Below, piece after piece: positions 21,236 through 32,589 of a stretch of DNA of 60,000 nt. The notes beneath the pieces were generated by a model that saw only the letters and a program-made list of their open reading frames with translations, searched no databases and had not been told where the DNA came from. Each line of letters opens with the position of its first letter. The stretch's first letter is position 1. The stretch is taken from positions 1,614,001-1,674,000 of the forward strand of contig OX442321.1 in NCBI GenBank assembly GCA_949358305.1, in the 5' to 3' direction. The position numbers and the translations under genes were made by a program. This DNA is from Strigamia acuminata (taxonomy: Eukaryota; Arthropoda; Chilopoda; Geophilomorpha; Linotaeniidae).

Positions 21236-22144
21236 ATTTCTTTGCTGTAAATTTTACATGGTGGCATAATATTTATTAGTAATTCCATATTTTGTTTGGC
21301 CGACATTGATGTAATGAGGACAGTGGTCGTGAGTTCTGCAACAACTGTCCAGTCGTGACAAAACACCCAAATCAGTGTCTGATCGTGATATGTTTCCAAC
21401 TCCGCACCAATATGTTCCTGAAATTTCATCATTGTTTATTGCAACTTTTGGTCGCTGTTGATTCCCTGACCATATTTTAACCTGGATCGATTTTGAGGGA
21501 AAATCTCGGAATGTTGTCTAAAATTATAGACAAAAGCAGACGGTCTCTATATATCTTGGGACAATATTTCATCACAGATTCCAGTTGTTCATTGCTGACT
21601 ACAGTTGAACAGTGAAATTGCAATTTAATCCAAAACACTTGAAACATGTTTCTGAAAAATTATATTTATCAAATTTTCTACTTTAAATCTAGAAATCCAG
21701 GAAATAATTAAAGGTCTTTGCGAAAGTGTTATATACAACTCACATTATTCCATAATCTCTGCACTCCTTTACTCTTCCAAGTCCAAATTGCATGTACGTT
21801 AGATGGTTAGTCTTTTCTTCAATGAAGTAATGGTAATCTTTACATAAGAACGAAATAGCAGAGCATTGGCTGCATAAACTTGCAAAGAGCAGATACAAAT
21901 GTAAATTCTGGTGCATCTAATAAACAAGCATTTAACAGCAAGGTGGTTTATTAAAGCAAAATACGCGTTAAAAGGTTTTAATTTTGAATTTGTGTAAATC
22001 TGGGGCATGTGTTCATATGGCAGCCGAATTAGTCTGCTTTAGTTTGTAAAGCACATGCGCAGAAATATTAAACAAAAACGTTTGTTTAACCAAGATAATG
22101 TATCCACGTGTTCAGAGCGTTTTGCCGCCGATGGCGCCACATTA
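21236..22144. other. Intergenic, no supported gene
   Basis: AT-rich. A minus-strand frame at 21196-21432 has protein-like composition but overlaps the Gypsy-1 LTR end and has no splice partners I can find. No RNA gene is evident. Confidence 0.4.
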
Positions 22145-22146
22145 TA

Positions 22147-23364
22147 CAGGGTGGAAGAAAAGTCTGTTCCCCTCAAATATTTCCTCAGCAATTGCATCTA
22201 GACCAACTTTGATGAAGCGATGATATAGGAAGTTAAGTGAGAGCAATCCAATGATGTCATCAAATTTGACCTTGACGGCCATTTTCAAGGATATTCACTT
22301 GCTAACTTCTAAACCAATCTGGTTAGAGCAAAAAAGTCAATCACAAAGTTGTAGAGCACCATCAAATTAGTACTATCCAACTTATCTTAGTGATCTTAAG
22401 TTAAATGTTTTCCTTTTAAAAAAGAGACAAATCAGCTGAAATAAAGCCAGCCATTGTGACAAAACTTAAATTTCTATCAAAAAATACTGAATTACTTAAA
22501 TAAATGTATTCAAATGTGCATCATTATGCAAGTAAACAAGAAAAACTACTGCTTTTTTTAATGCCTCAATAATTATTTTATCACAAGATTAATCCTTGGC
22601 TATACGGATTTATGGACAAGCTTTTTCTTAAATAGGAAAATTTTTTTCCTATGAATTTTTTTTGCTGAAAATTTGTGACTTTGTTTATCTGATAATAAAG
22701 TAAATTTCAGGTGAAATTTGTAATAATTCATCATTTATTTAATTAAATATTCAACTTAGAAATTTTCTGTCCCTTAAAACTCCAGCATAACTTTTAAGCT
22801 GGCTTTGCTGTATTTGTAAACAGCGCTTCAGTGAACAGCTTTTAGCATTTACCAGTAGTGATTAAAACCACCTCCAGATTGGTCAAATCTATTTATTTTT
22901 ATTGTTTAGGCATTACATCCTCAATAAAATTAGTTCCAAACTAAAAACCAACTAAATGGCACTTTAACCAATCGACTTAAAAATTGTCCATAAATCCGTA
23001 ATGGCTTAAACCAGAACGGCACATTTTATCCTTATGCCTCCGAGGGTTAAAAAATTTCACTTTGCTGATTTTTTTCTGATTTGTCTCCTTTTTAAAAAGG
23101 AAACATTTAACTTATGATGACTAAGATAAGTTGGATAGTACTAATTTGATGATGCTCTACAACTTTGTAATTGACTTTTTTGCTCTAACCTAATTGGTTT
23201 AGAAGTTAGCAAGTAAATAACCATGAAATTGGCCTTCAAGGTCAAATTTGATGACATCATTGGATTGCTCTCACCCAACTTCCTATACGATCGCTTCATC
23301 AAAGTTGGCCTAGATGCAATTGCTCAGGAAATATTTGAGGGGAACAGACTTTTCTTCCACCCTG
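22147..23364. mobile_element. Non-autonomous inverted-repeat element with TA duplication
   Basis: 1,218 bases flanked by TA. Terminal inverted repeats of roughly 300 bases begin CAGGGTGGAAGAAAAGTCTG and contain matching arms such as CTAGATGCAATTGC..GAGGAAATATTTGAGG. Inner segments around ACGGATTTATGGACAA are also inverted. No transposase ORF. The TA duplication and CAGGGTG start suggest a Tc1/mariner-mobilised element. Confidence 0.85.
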
Positions 23365-23366
23365 TA

Positions 23367-24226
23367 TACAGCTGCACTGAATTCTGGGATGACAACAAGT
23401 AACACACACGCTTAGTTTGCAAGCAATGCATGACACGTGATTGCTGTCATCCAATCAGTGCTCAGAGCAACGAATCAATAGGAAATAACAGACGGATACG
23501 TGTCTTTCGTATGTTATCCTTGGTTCATGGTCTAACTGCGCATTTCAACTTCTTTAAAGGACTGTTTGAAGGACTGTTTCTACTATCTAGCTCTTTTTCT
23601 TACCCTGTAATCGAAGTGCTGCTTCGGTGCAACGGCTTTGCAGTAATGCAGCGCGGAATTAAAATAAGGCAATGGTATTTTGCATATGTTTCTGACTATT
23701 CACACGTGTGAATAATTACTGGGTTATTTTCTGCTTAACTTTGCTGGCCAAATAGCAGTATTTTGGTACTGGTTTATTCGATAAACTTTAATGAGTTATA
23801 ACAAAAAAATTACTGTGTTGTTTGTTGTAGTTTTATTGTTATTTGTTTTATTGTTTTTGTTTTTGGTGTCAGTTTCCATTTTCTATTTTCGTTTCTATTT
23901 TCGTAACGAGTATTGTCCTCTTACAAGTTAGATATAGTTCTATACTCTAATACCCTGTCCGCAGTACATAGACTAGTTGTAACTTGAGCTAGACTGCACT
24001 AGCACTGTTTTTGAGGCTATTCCAGACACTACTTAGCAATAAATCCAGGAATAGTTAATGCAGAAAATGGCTGACAAGCAAGTTACAATGTTGTTGTCTA
24101 CACATTGGGAATTGGGACAACCTTGTAGTTAGAGTATACGCCAAAACTACAACAACCCAACACAATAAGGAAGAACGATAATGTTTTGAATTAACAGTTG
24201 ATATTTTTTTAGACTATTTGATAAAC
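23367..24226. other. Intergenic, no supported gene
   Basis: AT-rich, without splice-consistent ORFs. The plus frame at 23430-23711 has no supporting features. Confidence 0.4.
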
Positions 24227-24950
24227 TTAATATATTTTGGCGTTAAACAATTTCCACTCAGGTTTCCTTGTTAGAAATGTTTCTGGTACTACTAAATGTC
24301 TAGAAATTATAATAAAGAAATTACCATATTGATATTATAAGACATGGAGAAAAGTTTGTAGTTATTACCTTCTGTTTTCATTGCTGTTTGCAGTTGAATA
24401 TTCATTTTTGAAACATGGCATTGCAAGAATGTTGAAGAATGCAATTCCAACTTGATCTGCAGCAATTTTGCCAACACTTTTTAGACATTTATAAAATTCA
24501 TCATCACAATCACATTGAGAACTGCCAAAAATATAAAAAAAATCACACTTGAAAATAATTAATAATTTCTCTATTACATGGTGCCAACTCTGTTATTGGT
24601 AATATTGTATTTGGTTTCACCAATAGAAATAATGTTTGGACAAAGGTCATGTTTTCTACAACAAGAATTTTCATCATCAACGTCTCCAGATCCACACCAA
24701 TAACTCCCTGCAAAGTAATTTTGGAGCAAGTACAAGAAAATGCTTAAAACAGTTGAAGTTTTTACCTGGAAATGTGTTTGAACCAAATGGAGGAATTGTT
24801 TTTAAAATTACAGATGAATGTAAAGTCACTTGGTTGATTTCAGGACATAGTTTTTTCACTGTTTTTAATCCAGTGGTATCAGCAGTGATTGTTAAACAAG
24901 GCCTAACTATGTCGGTCAAATCCAGGAAAATTGATTCAAGCGATTGTCTT
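24227..24950 (-). CDS. Group III secreted phospholipase A2, 3' exons
   Basis: Hydrolyses the sn-2 ester of phospholipids using Ca2+; secreted. Four minus-strand exons join in phase: about 24950-24766, 24707-24578, 24521-24369 and 24299-24227 (stop TAA). The second exon holds the calcium loop YWCGSG and the catalytic motif CCRKHDLCPN with the active-site His-Asp, followed by ETKYNITNN. The third starts with the family signature CDCDDEFYKCL. This is the bee-venom-like group III pattern rather than group I/II. All catalytic residues visible are intact. The first listed exon (propeptide-like, with SSVILKTIPPFGSNTFPG) has an uncertain 5' border, and the signal-peptide exon is not identified; a candidate upstream exon is listed separately. 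A 547-base MITE sits just upstream, probably in an intron. The enzyme could serve digestion, lipid signalling or defence; nothing here decides this. Confidence 0.88.
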
Positions 24951-25041
24951 ATAAGGGAATAAATTTTTCAGTAATTCTTAAAATAATACTCCGTATAATA
25001 AATAAATAATGCTATGGCAATGGGAAGGTGAAGACTCACTA

Positions 25042-25588
25042 GTGAGTTTGCGGTTGCCAATTGTTCCTTATAATTATGAGTTACAAGCTCATAAATATAA
25101 TTATAATTCCTTCTTGGATTAGGCACTTGCGGTACAACAAATATATTTTATAAATTATACTTGTAAATACCATGTGAACAGTACAAATCCCTTGCACGTA
25201 ATGGTAAAACAAATCCATATGCAAAAGAAAATGAAAATCTGTAGTTTTACTAATTTGACATTTTTCAGACATAAAATTGTCTTCCAGTTTATTTATTTGC
25301 TTACCTGGAATGATTTTAGTTGTTTCTATCCTTCGATGGCAGAAAGAAATTGTGATTGAGGCTGAATGTTGAAACAGGTCAGGCAGCCATTTTGAATTTC
25401 CATCAGCACCATCAGCGCTATTTGCAATAGTGGGAGGAGCTTCAAATAGTGTTAAGCGATCTGATTGGCTCCCTTATTTTACAAAATAGTGTAAAAGTTG
25501 AGGTGTTACGTTATGTTATAAGTCCATTTTTATAACTATGAGCTTGTAACTCATAATTATAAAGAACAATTGGCAACCACAAACTCAC
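25042..25588. mobile_element. MITE family M1, copy 1
   Basis: 547 bases flanked by TA on both sides. Inverted ends are GTGAGTTTGCGGTTGCC and its complement with CC(A/G)CAAACTCAC, continuing through a TTATAATTATGAG-type arm. A near-identical copy of exactly the same length lies at 28534-29080. No transposase; the reading frames shared by both copies are part of the repeat. Confidence 0.92.
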
Positions 25589-25683
25589 TATTGTGTTCAG
25601 TGCTAGTTAAGTGTTTAAGTTTATTTATTTTTTGTGTTAATTCCTTATTCTTAATGTTTCCATGTTAAACCTAATTTAAGCCT

Positions 25684-25950
25684 TTATGTATGTAGTAGAA
25701 CATTCGTCCGGCAAGCGGAAGATCTGGGTTCAACTACGATAAACCTAGTGGCAACGTGCGTTACTTCGGGAAGGTTGTAAGATTGTTAATTCCCAATAAC
25801 TAAAATAAATAATTATACCCAAAACCGGTTTAACGTTGACCTAATTCCAGCCGTATCACTGGTGTAGTGGCACAAAAAAGTAGCCCATAACACCAGAATT
25901 GTAATCGAACTCCAGACATTGCGATCGATTACCAACACTTGTTTCATTGT
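25684..25950. repeat. Possible tRNA-derived SINE remnant
   Basis: AGTAGAACATTCG followed 15-20 bases later by GATCTGGGTTCAACT resembles a degraded tRNA D-arm and B box. A second tRNA-like B box (GGAGTTCGATTAC on the minus strand) lies near 25910. No acceptor stem closes, so it is not a functional tRNA. Confidence 0.25.
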
Positions 25951-26065
25951 CAAAGGTGATGCTTTGACACAGAACTACTTTTCCGCGTAGTAGAACACAG
26001 TCGTAATCCAGCTCAATCAATTGGAAATAGGTCAACGTTATGTTGGTTCAGAGTATAGTTTATAC

Positions 26066-26184
26066 ATTTTGCCGAAATCTTCACATTCTTTTATGGAATG
26101 CTTTTCGAAGTAGAGTGCCACCAGTTGTCGGCTTTTGGAATCAAAGTGAAAATGGTAGTGAGAACAAAGCATGAAATCTTGTTC
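26066..26184 (-). CDS. Candidate upstream (propeptide) exon of the PLA2 gene
   Basis: A minus-strand open block bounded by TTGGACAG at its 5' side and a GTATAA donor at its 3' side encodes about 40 residues with good protein character (FHFDSKSRQLVALYFEK). It is on the same strand as the PLA2 exons, with the MITE between. I could not prove phase with the next exon, so membership in the gene is a guess. Confidence 0.25.
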
Positions 26185-26746
26185 CTGTCCAAGACATTCC
26201 AAAATAAAAAATAGAACTATCTGAAGCTGAAAATGTTGGTTGTTGGACATCAAATAGACCATTGAGTTGTTATATTTCTTTCGCTTGTGTTTCCGCAGGA
26301 GTAAATTACACATCAAATTGAAAATATCCTGGACATAAAAATTAACAACACAATTTATTGCCCTAGAAACTGACAGCAATAAAAACAGAAATTTATAGTC
26401 TTTAATCTAATTAGAGTGAGTTAAATAATTGGTTTAGAGGCTTTCCTGTTTCATGCATTAAATGCCAACTATTTTTAAATCTTTTGCTGCAGAAAGAAAT
26501 TGAATAAACAACAACAGCCTTTGTTTGGTTGAACTAGTAAATGAAGGTTAGTTTGTATCAGTGTTGAGTTTGCATTTGGAAGAGTGTCAAAGTCTGCACT
26601 TGGAGTTATTTTTTTGTTGTTGTTGTTTTTTCTGGGGGTCTTGAAGAGAATGAGGAAAAAAATGTGTGATATTTTAGGATGGGGTAAAGTTGGCATCATT
26701 TCAAGAGACTGGAGCGAGGAAAAAGGTTGTTTTTGAAGTGAGTAAA

Positions 26747-29700
26747 ATGGCTACAAGGATGGGAAATGTTCTGTGTGTGGACAATGGAGATGACAATAAT
26801 TCACTTGTTGCACCTTCACCTAAGAGAGAGAGAAGGGCGAGTTCCAGGATGTTTGAAATTCTGCCAGAAGGGGGATTGACCTATGTGGATTTCATGCCGA
26901 TGAAAAAGGATGAGAAATTTTCGTGAGTAGTTTTTTTTGGGTTTTTTTTGTTTTGTTTTTGGGTTATTAGTTTGAGACTGTTTGCTGTTGCAGGAGTTTG
27001 ATTGAGCAGGCAAATATTTGGCTTCTCGATCATCCGGATTGGGGTATTAGGACGTGCGAGAGCGTTGAATTCAAGCTGGCATCTGATGGCCAGCATTTTG
27101 TTCAGTTTGAGAAAATGACTTTTTTTGAAGAGGATCAAACCATCCGACAAAAATATGCACGGGGATTTCGGTAAATCAGTAAATTTACTGAAAATTCTAG
27201 AAATTAGTAAATCAACTGAAAATCCTAAAAATCAGTAAATCAACTGCAAATCTTAAAATTTAGTAAATTAACTGCATATCCTAAAAATTAGTAAATCAAG
27301 TGCAAATTCAGAAAATTAGTAAATCAGTTGCAAATCAGTAAATTAATTGCAAATTTCAAAAATTAAGTTTATCAACTGCAAATCTTAAAATTTAATAAAT
27401 CACTTGCAAATCAGGAAATCAGTTGCAAATCAGTAAATCAATTGCAAATTTCAAAAATTAAGTTCATCAACTGCAAATCTTAAAATTTAGTAAATCACTT
27501 GCAAATCAGGAAATCAGTTGCAAATCAGTAAATCAGTTGCAAATCAGTTACAAATCAGTTTCAAATCAGTTACAAATCAGTTTCAAATCAGTAAATCAGC
27601 TGCAAATCAGTAAATCAGCTGCAAATCAGTAAATCAGATGCAAATCAGTAAATCAATTGCAAATTTCAAAAATCAATTAATCAACTGCAAATCTTAAAAA
27701 TTAGTAAATCACTTGCAAATCAGGAAATCAGTTGCAAATCAGTAAATCAACTGCAAATCAGTACATCAGTTGCAAATCAGTAAATCAATTGCAAATCCGA
27801 AAAATCAGGAAAAAAAACTGCAATTCTTAAAATGTAGTAAATTAACTGCAAATCAGTAAAATCAGTTTCAAATCAGTTAATCAGCTGCAAATCGGTATAT
27901 CAGTTGTAAATAAGTAAATCAGCTACAATTTAGTAAATCAGCTACAAATCCAACAAATTTAAAGACAAATTTCATTGAATTGCAAAGCAGCAAATGGCAG
28001 CAATCAAAAGAGTGAATTGAGTGATTCTATTTGCTGATTTTTAAATCCATACACAATGTCAATGAATGTTAGCCCACTAGTTGCACTAACATACGCTAAT
28101 CAAATTCAGTTTATGGATCGTACAACGCACAAGTGTGGACATGGCTGCCGGAGCCACAGAGCAACAACTCGGATATTTTAACCTAATACCTAAAATTGAA
28201 AGCGCTTGGTGTGGCAAACCAAAATTCCAAACAATGGATTCACTACTCGATGATTTCAATGAAATAATGCAAAATTCTCCAGTCAAAGGTACTTTATTGC
28301 ACAAACACAAAAATTGCCATCTTACAATTGCAATATTTCAATATTTGCAGGCAAAATTCTTACAATTGAAACACTGAGAGTAAGATTTAGTCCATTCGAG
28401 CGGATTATTGATCCAGAAAAATTGTATTATGTTGATCACGGCTATAAGTTATTTGTCTTTCGGATATTCTACGAAAAAGGGGTGCCAATTGATGAAATAA
28501 TTGGTAATGCATTCATATTAAAAATAAACATTAGGGAGTTTGCGGTTGCCAATTATTCCTTATAATTATGAGTTACAAGCTCATAATTATAATTATAATT
28601 CCTTGTTGAAATAGGCACTTTCGGTACAACAAATATATTTTATAAATTATACTTATAAATATCATGTGAACAGTACAAATCCTTTGCGTGTAATGGTAGA
28701 ACAAATCCATATGCAAAAGAAAATGAAAATCTGTAGTTTTACTAATTTGACATTTTTCAGACATAAAATTGTCTTCCAGTTTATTTATTTGCTTACCTGG
28801 AATGATTTTAGTTGTTTCTATCCTTCGATGGCAGAAAGAAATTGTGATTGAGGCTGAATGTTGAAACAGGTCAGGCAGCCATTTTGAATTTCCATCAGCA
28901 CCATCAGCGCTATTTGCAATAGTGGGAGGAGCTTCAAATAGTGTTAAGCGATCTGATTGGCTCCCTTATTTTACAAAATAGTGTAAAAGTTGAGGTGTTA
29001 CGTTATGTTATAAGTCCATTTTTATAACTATGAGCTTGTAACTCATAATTATAAGGAACAATTGGAAACCGCAAACTCACTATTAATTGGTAAACGTTTA
29101 TTCCAGCTATTGAGGATTTCAAACCTGAATTAATAAATGCAGCAGATCCTGTCCTGAACGGACCTCAGTATGAAGATTTCACTGTAGTCACTAGAAAAGT
29201 GCAGAACTGGTGTTCTATGAGAAGAAGTGATGTTAGAGTGTGCAATGTGCAAACATTGTGGGCCAAATTAAAGCAAGGTAGTACATAGCCAGCCAATGAC
29301 TATTAGTGAATTAATTCTTTGAGTGTTTATCTGTGTTTACGTTTCCACAGGTCACATTGATACACAAAGAATGTTTTTCACTGAACACGGAGATTACAAC
29401 GTGAAAACAACGTATGTGAAGATTATTCGTATTGCGTATGCTCATCCGTCGAGGGAGTCTTTAGTTTACCCGGACCAGAAACCAATCCGCATTTGTATCC
29501 GAACATTTCTTCCAGTGCAATTATCAACTCGCGGCTTTTTCAGTCCACCGAATTTTGAACTGATGAGCCAAACGAGAGATCGAATAGCCATTTGGATTTT
29601 AGAAAACAGTAAATTCTAATTAGTATTCCTTCGTCTGTCGCAACTAGAATTTCCCTTTTGATGAAAAAATAATTTAAAAAATACAAATATTGTCGTAATA

Positions 29701-30064
29701 ATAATTTAAATATTGCGTGAAACAATTTTCATGTCGGCCGACATGTCCAATTGGATATTAATTGATTTTTCTTGATACATTTCAATTTTCAGATGTGCGT
29801 GTAATAAGTGCCGAAACGTGTCCAGTTCGTATGTACACTGGCGGTGAACGTTTTGAAGGGGCCGATGCAACGTGCACATTCAATACTGGCGGTCAAAACG
29901 AACACTGGATTTATGTACTTCGGCTGTTTTTGGATGGGCGCTATCCCGGTGTGCCACCCGAAATGGACCGCAGTGCATTCCGCGCTTGGAATCAGGATCC
30001 TTTGGTAGTCAATCAGCCGGAGTCTGTTGCTACCTCCACTCAGACATTTTGTTGTGTCCAATGA
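26747..30064 (+). CDS. Seven-exon gene of unknown family, 461 residues
   Basis: Exons 26747-26922, 26994-27170, 28110-28288, 28351-28503, 29107-29277, 29351-29608 and 29793-30064 join with GT..AG borders, give a total of 1,386 bases and stay in frame to a TGA. The product opens with MATRMGNVLCVDNGDDNN and a basic KRERR, then alternating strand-like blocks: GGLTYVDFMPM, ANIWLLDHPDWGIRTCESVEFK, RLWIVQR, ETLRVRFSPF, KTTYVKIIRIAYAHP, RICIRTFLPVQL and WIYVLRLFLDGRYPG. It has no signal peptide or transmembrane span. The recurring pattern of beta-strand segments with Trp and Arg suggests a globular cytosolic protein. I do not recognise the family. Intron 2 is filled with a degenerate satellite and intron 4 holds a MITE. 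Confidence 0.8.
27171..27960. repeat. Degenerate satellite filling intron 2
   Basis: Roughly 790 bases of variants of AAATCAGTTGCAAATCAGTA in units of about 14-30 bases. The array begins at the splice donor itself (GTAAATCAG), so the donor has the same sequence as the repeat unit. Confidence 0.85.
28534..29080. mobile_element. MITE family M1, copy 2, in intron 4 of the unknown gene
   Basis: 547 bases, TA on both sides, same ends as copy 1 except GGGAGTTTGCGG at the left tip. Most of the interior is identical to copy 1. It lies inside an intron (28504-29106) and leaves both splice sites intact. Confidence 0.93.
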
Positions 30065-30422
30065 GACTATTATTATGTATTAGTATTGTGCAACTACAAT
30101 TTCTTGTCGAGATTAGGATAAAAATAAATTTTTGCTATTTTAACTTTATTCTATTTTCATTAGTGTTCTCATTTTTTCGTCATTTCACAAGAAAGTTTGT
30201 CGAAAAACAATCAAAAGCACACATTTTGCACACCGCGAACCTTCGTACGTTCTGGAAACTGTTTTACGTTATTTCCGTATAGACATCAATAGCTACCCAC
30301 CCATACAACTTGTTGATTAAAACAACAAATTGACATTTTTTTTTTTTTTTTTTTGCTGTATTTTATCTATCTATTTCTTCAAAAGGGAAAGGTGAGCCAA
30401 AATTTTGTTTGATGACATAACT
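30065..30422. other. Intergenic spacer
   Basis: AT-rich, with AATAAA-like signals after the seven-exon gene (AAAATAAATTT near 30120) and a run of 17-18 T near 30338. No gene seen. Confidence 0.4.
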
Positions 30423-32441
30423 TACGATCCCAAGTTCATTCAATCGATACAAAAACACAGATTGTCCGAACTAATTGGGAGACATGGGTGTTCTTAAAAC
30501 CGAATTGTTTGGATAATCGAACATTAGGTTTATACACTTTCTGTACTGCATATGAAAATAAAGTCATTAAAATATTGTTAAAAAGCATTAAAACTGATCA
30601 AAAATGGACAAAAATCATCAAACATTAAACATCCATGGCTTTATTTCTCCCAGTCTACAATCTGTATACAGTACAAACAAATATTTTTCATCATTTCTCC
30701 CAATTCTCCAGCTTTGCGGTAAACCCATTGTTATCGTTAGCATCTAAACTGTACGTTCGACGCACGATTCCGCGGTTACGTTCTGAGTACGTAATCCTTC
30801 TGTATATAACCATGCCATCTCATTTTAGATTTCATTCTTCTCTCGTGATCCAAGTATAGTTCGCAACATGCCAGTCCGGAAATCAGCGCCTAGTCTGGAG
30901 CAATTGTGTTTGCAAATGGTGTGCACTCATTTCGACAGTCTTCAAACACAACTGGCGAATCAACCTTCGATATTGATTTCCAACATACATCAATGTCTCC
31001 ATGAAAAATTTGACTGGAGAACACTAATACGCGTCGATGCCAAAGTTTTCATCCATCCTGCCACCAAATCATTACGTTTTTTCGAAATGTTCGAACAGCC
31101 CATGTATCCTTCTCTATTAGATCAAATTGGACAAAAATGTAGGAATCTTTTACATTTAGACCTGAGCTTAGACTTTAAAGCTTACGCCGTCGATGCGGGA
31201 ATTCCACCAGAATATATGATCGAACTGTTCCAGCAATTGCCACAACTTCAGTGGTTCAGGTCTAATCGCGCAGAATGCACGGATGAAGTTCTAGCTGCAA
31301 TAGCTAAAAATTGTTTACAATTACGACATCTGGACTTATTCCGCTGCAGATTTGTGACTGATGATGGACTCCGCTTATTAAGTGATTGCAAGAAATTGCA
31401 ACACTTGGATATTTCCGCAACTTCTGTCACAGGCGAGGGCTGTTTCGACATCCTAAACCGACTGCCTCTTTTAAAAACGTTTCGACACCATCGCTGGAAT
31501 GATCTATTTGATCTGTTAAAACAACAATTCAAATCGGAGAAAATATCATTGCGTACTTATTCCATCGAAAGTGGCTTTCAAGACCGTGTAGACGTTTTAT
31601 ATACAAAAGATACTGAAGATATCACCATTCTGACCACCATTTTCCCAAATTTATCCAGCCTATTGTTACAATCATCAACGATTCTAAATTTAAATTTTCT
31701 GTTTGCACAGACAACGATTAACCAGTCTAACACTCCTTCGTTTTGAATTAGTTAATGTTAGACTGATTAGTTGTTACTGCCCACAGTTACAATATTTTAG
31801 GTTACACGTTTGTACGATTTTAAACACTGAAAATACGAATGATTTATCTAAGCATACGTTCAAAAACCTATATGATCTGCGCCTAACAGTCTGTGAACAT
31901 ATTACTGAATCACAGATAAAAATGTTAATTCTACAAAGTCCGAATTTAAACCATTTCTTTCTTTCAAATTGTCAAACACTTACTGAACTAGATGAATTGA
32001 ATGCACTTATAAATCTAAAAAGTGTAGCATTTTATTCATGTTCAATTAATCAAGAGACGATCATCAAGTTATTAGAAATGCAAAATCTATTGAAGTCTTT
32101 AACAATATTACATTGTTTAAATATCAATTTGGCAGTTTCTGAAGTAATTAACACTTACATTAAATCTGAGAACTTGTGTTTGGAGTTTGAATATGCTGAG
32201 TAATAGTAAATAAATAAAGAATTTTAAAAATAATAACTCTTTTTCCACAAAGTTGTGTGGTTAATGTTTTCTGTGTTTTTGCTTGGCATAAAGTTTCTAA
32301 GAAAAGATAAGATAATCAGTCTGTTCTTGACAAATATTTGTTTGTACTGGGAGAAATAAAGCCATGGATGTTAATGTTTTTGATGATTTTTCTCTATTTT
32401 TGATCAGTTTTAATGCTTTTAATGCTTTTAATGCTTTTTAA
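30423..32441 (+). repeat. LRR cassette A (duplicated block with inverted arms)
   Basis: Begins with the same TACGATCCCAAGTTCATTCAAT as cassette B at 36292 and is collinear with it through the LRR gene. A left arm (about 30580-30690) is repeated in reverse complement at about 32331-32440, for example CATCCATGGCTTTATTTCTCCCAGT versus its complement. The gene sits between the arms. Confidence 0.85.
30868..32203 (+). pseudogene. LRR protein, BC-box type, copy A, frame broken once
   Basis: The first frame (30868-31746, 292 codons) starts MPVRKSAPSLEQLCLQMVC. The frame then shifts near 31705-31712, where copy B has two extra bases, and continues as a second frame (usable from about 31703) to a stop at 32203. 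The N-terminal SLEQLCLQMV fits the Elongin-C BC-box (S-L-x3-C-x3-hydrophobic) and the following QPSIL fits a Cul2-box. Leucine-rich repeats follow, with the AMN1/FBXL-like CLQLRHLDLFRCRFVTDDGL and CKKLQHLDIS. By analogy with ZYG11/LRR-1 proteins it would present substrates to a Cullin-2 ubiquitin ligase. The break could be a real lesion or a sequencing error; apart from it the copy has no other stop. Confidence 0.7.
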
Positions 32442-32589
32442 AATCTCAAACAAGAGCCTCAAATTCTAACTACACAATAAAAACTTGTCAAACAAAAGAT
32501 AAGTAAAGCCTAAAAGATTAACAAATAATTAACAAATAAAATCGACCAATCAGGACGCGCCATTTGCAGCACAGACTCGCACTCGTCTC

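Noticed and set aside
21196-21432. Minus-strand ORF of 78 codons after Gypsy-1
   Set aside because: It overlaps the LTR end and has no partner exons; protein-like look is not enough.
25725-25745. tRNA gene call from the GGTTCAACT box
   Set aside because: No acceptor stem or complete cloverleaf can be formed around it.
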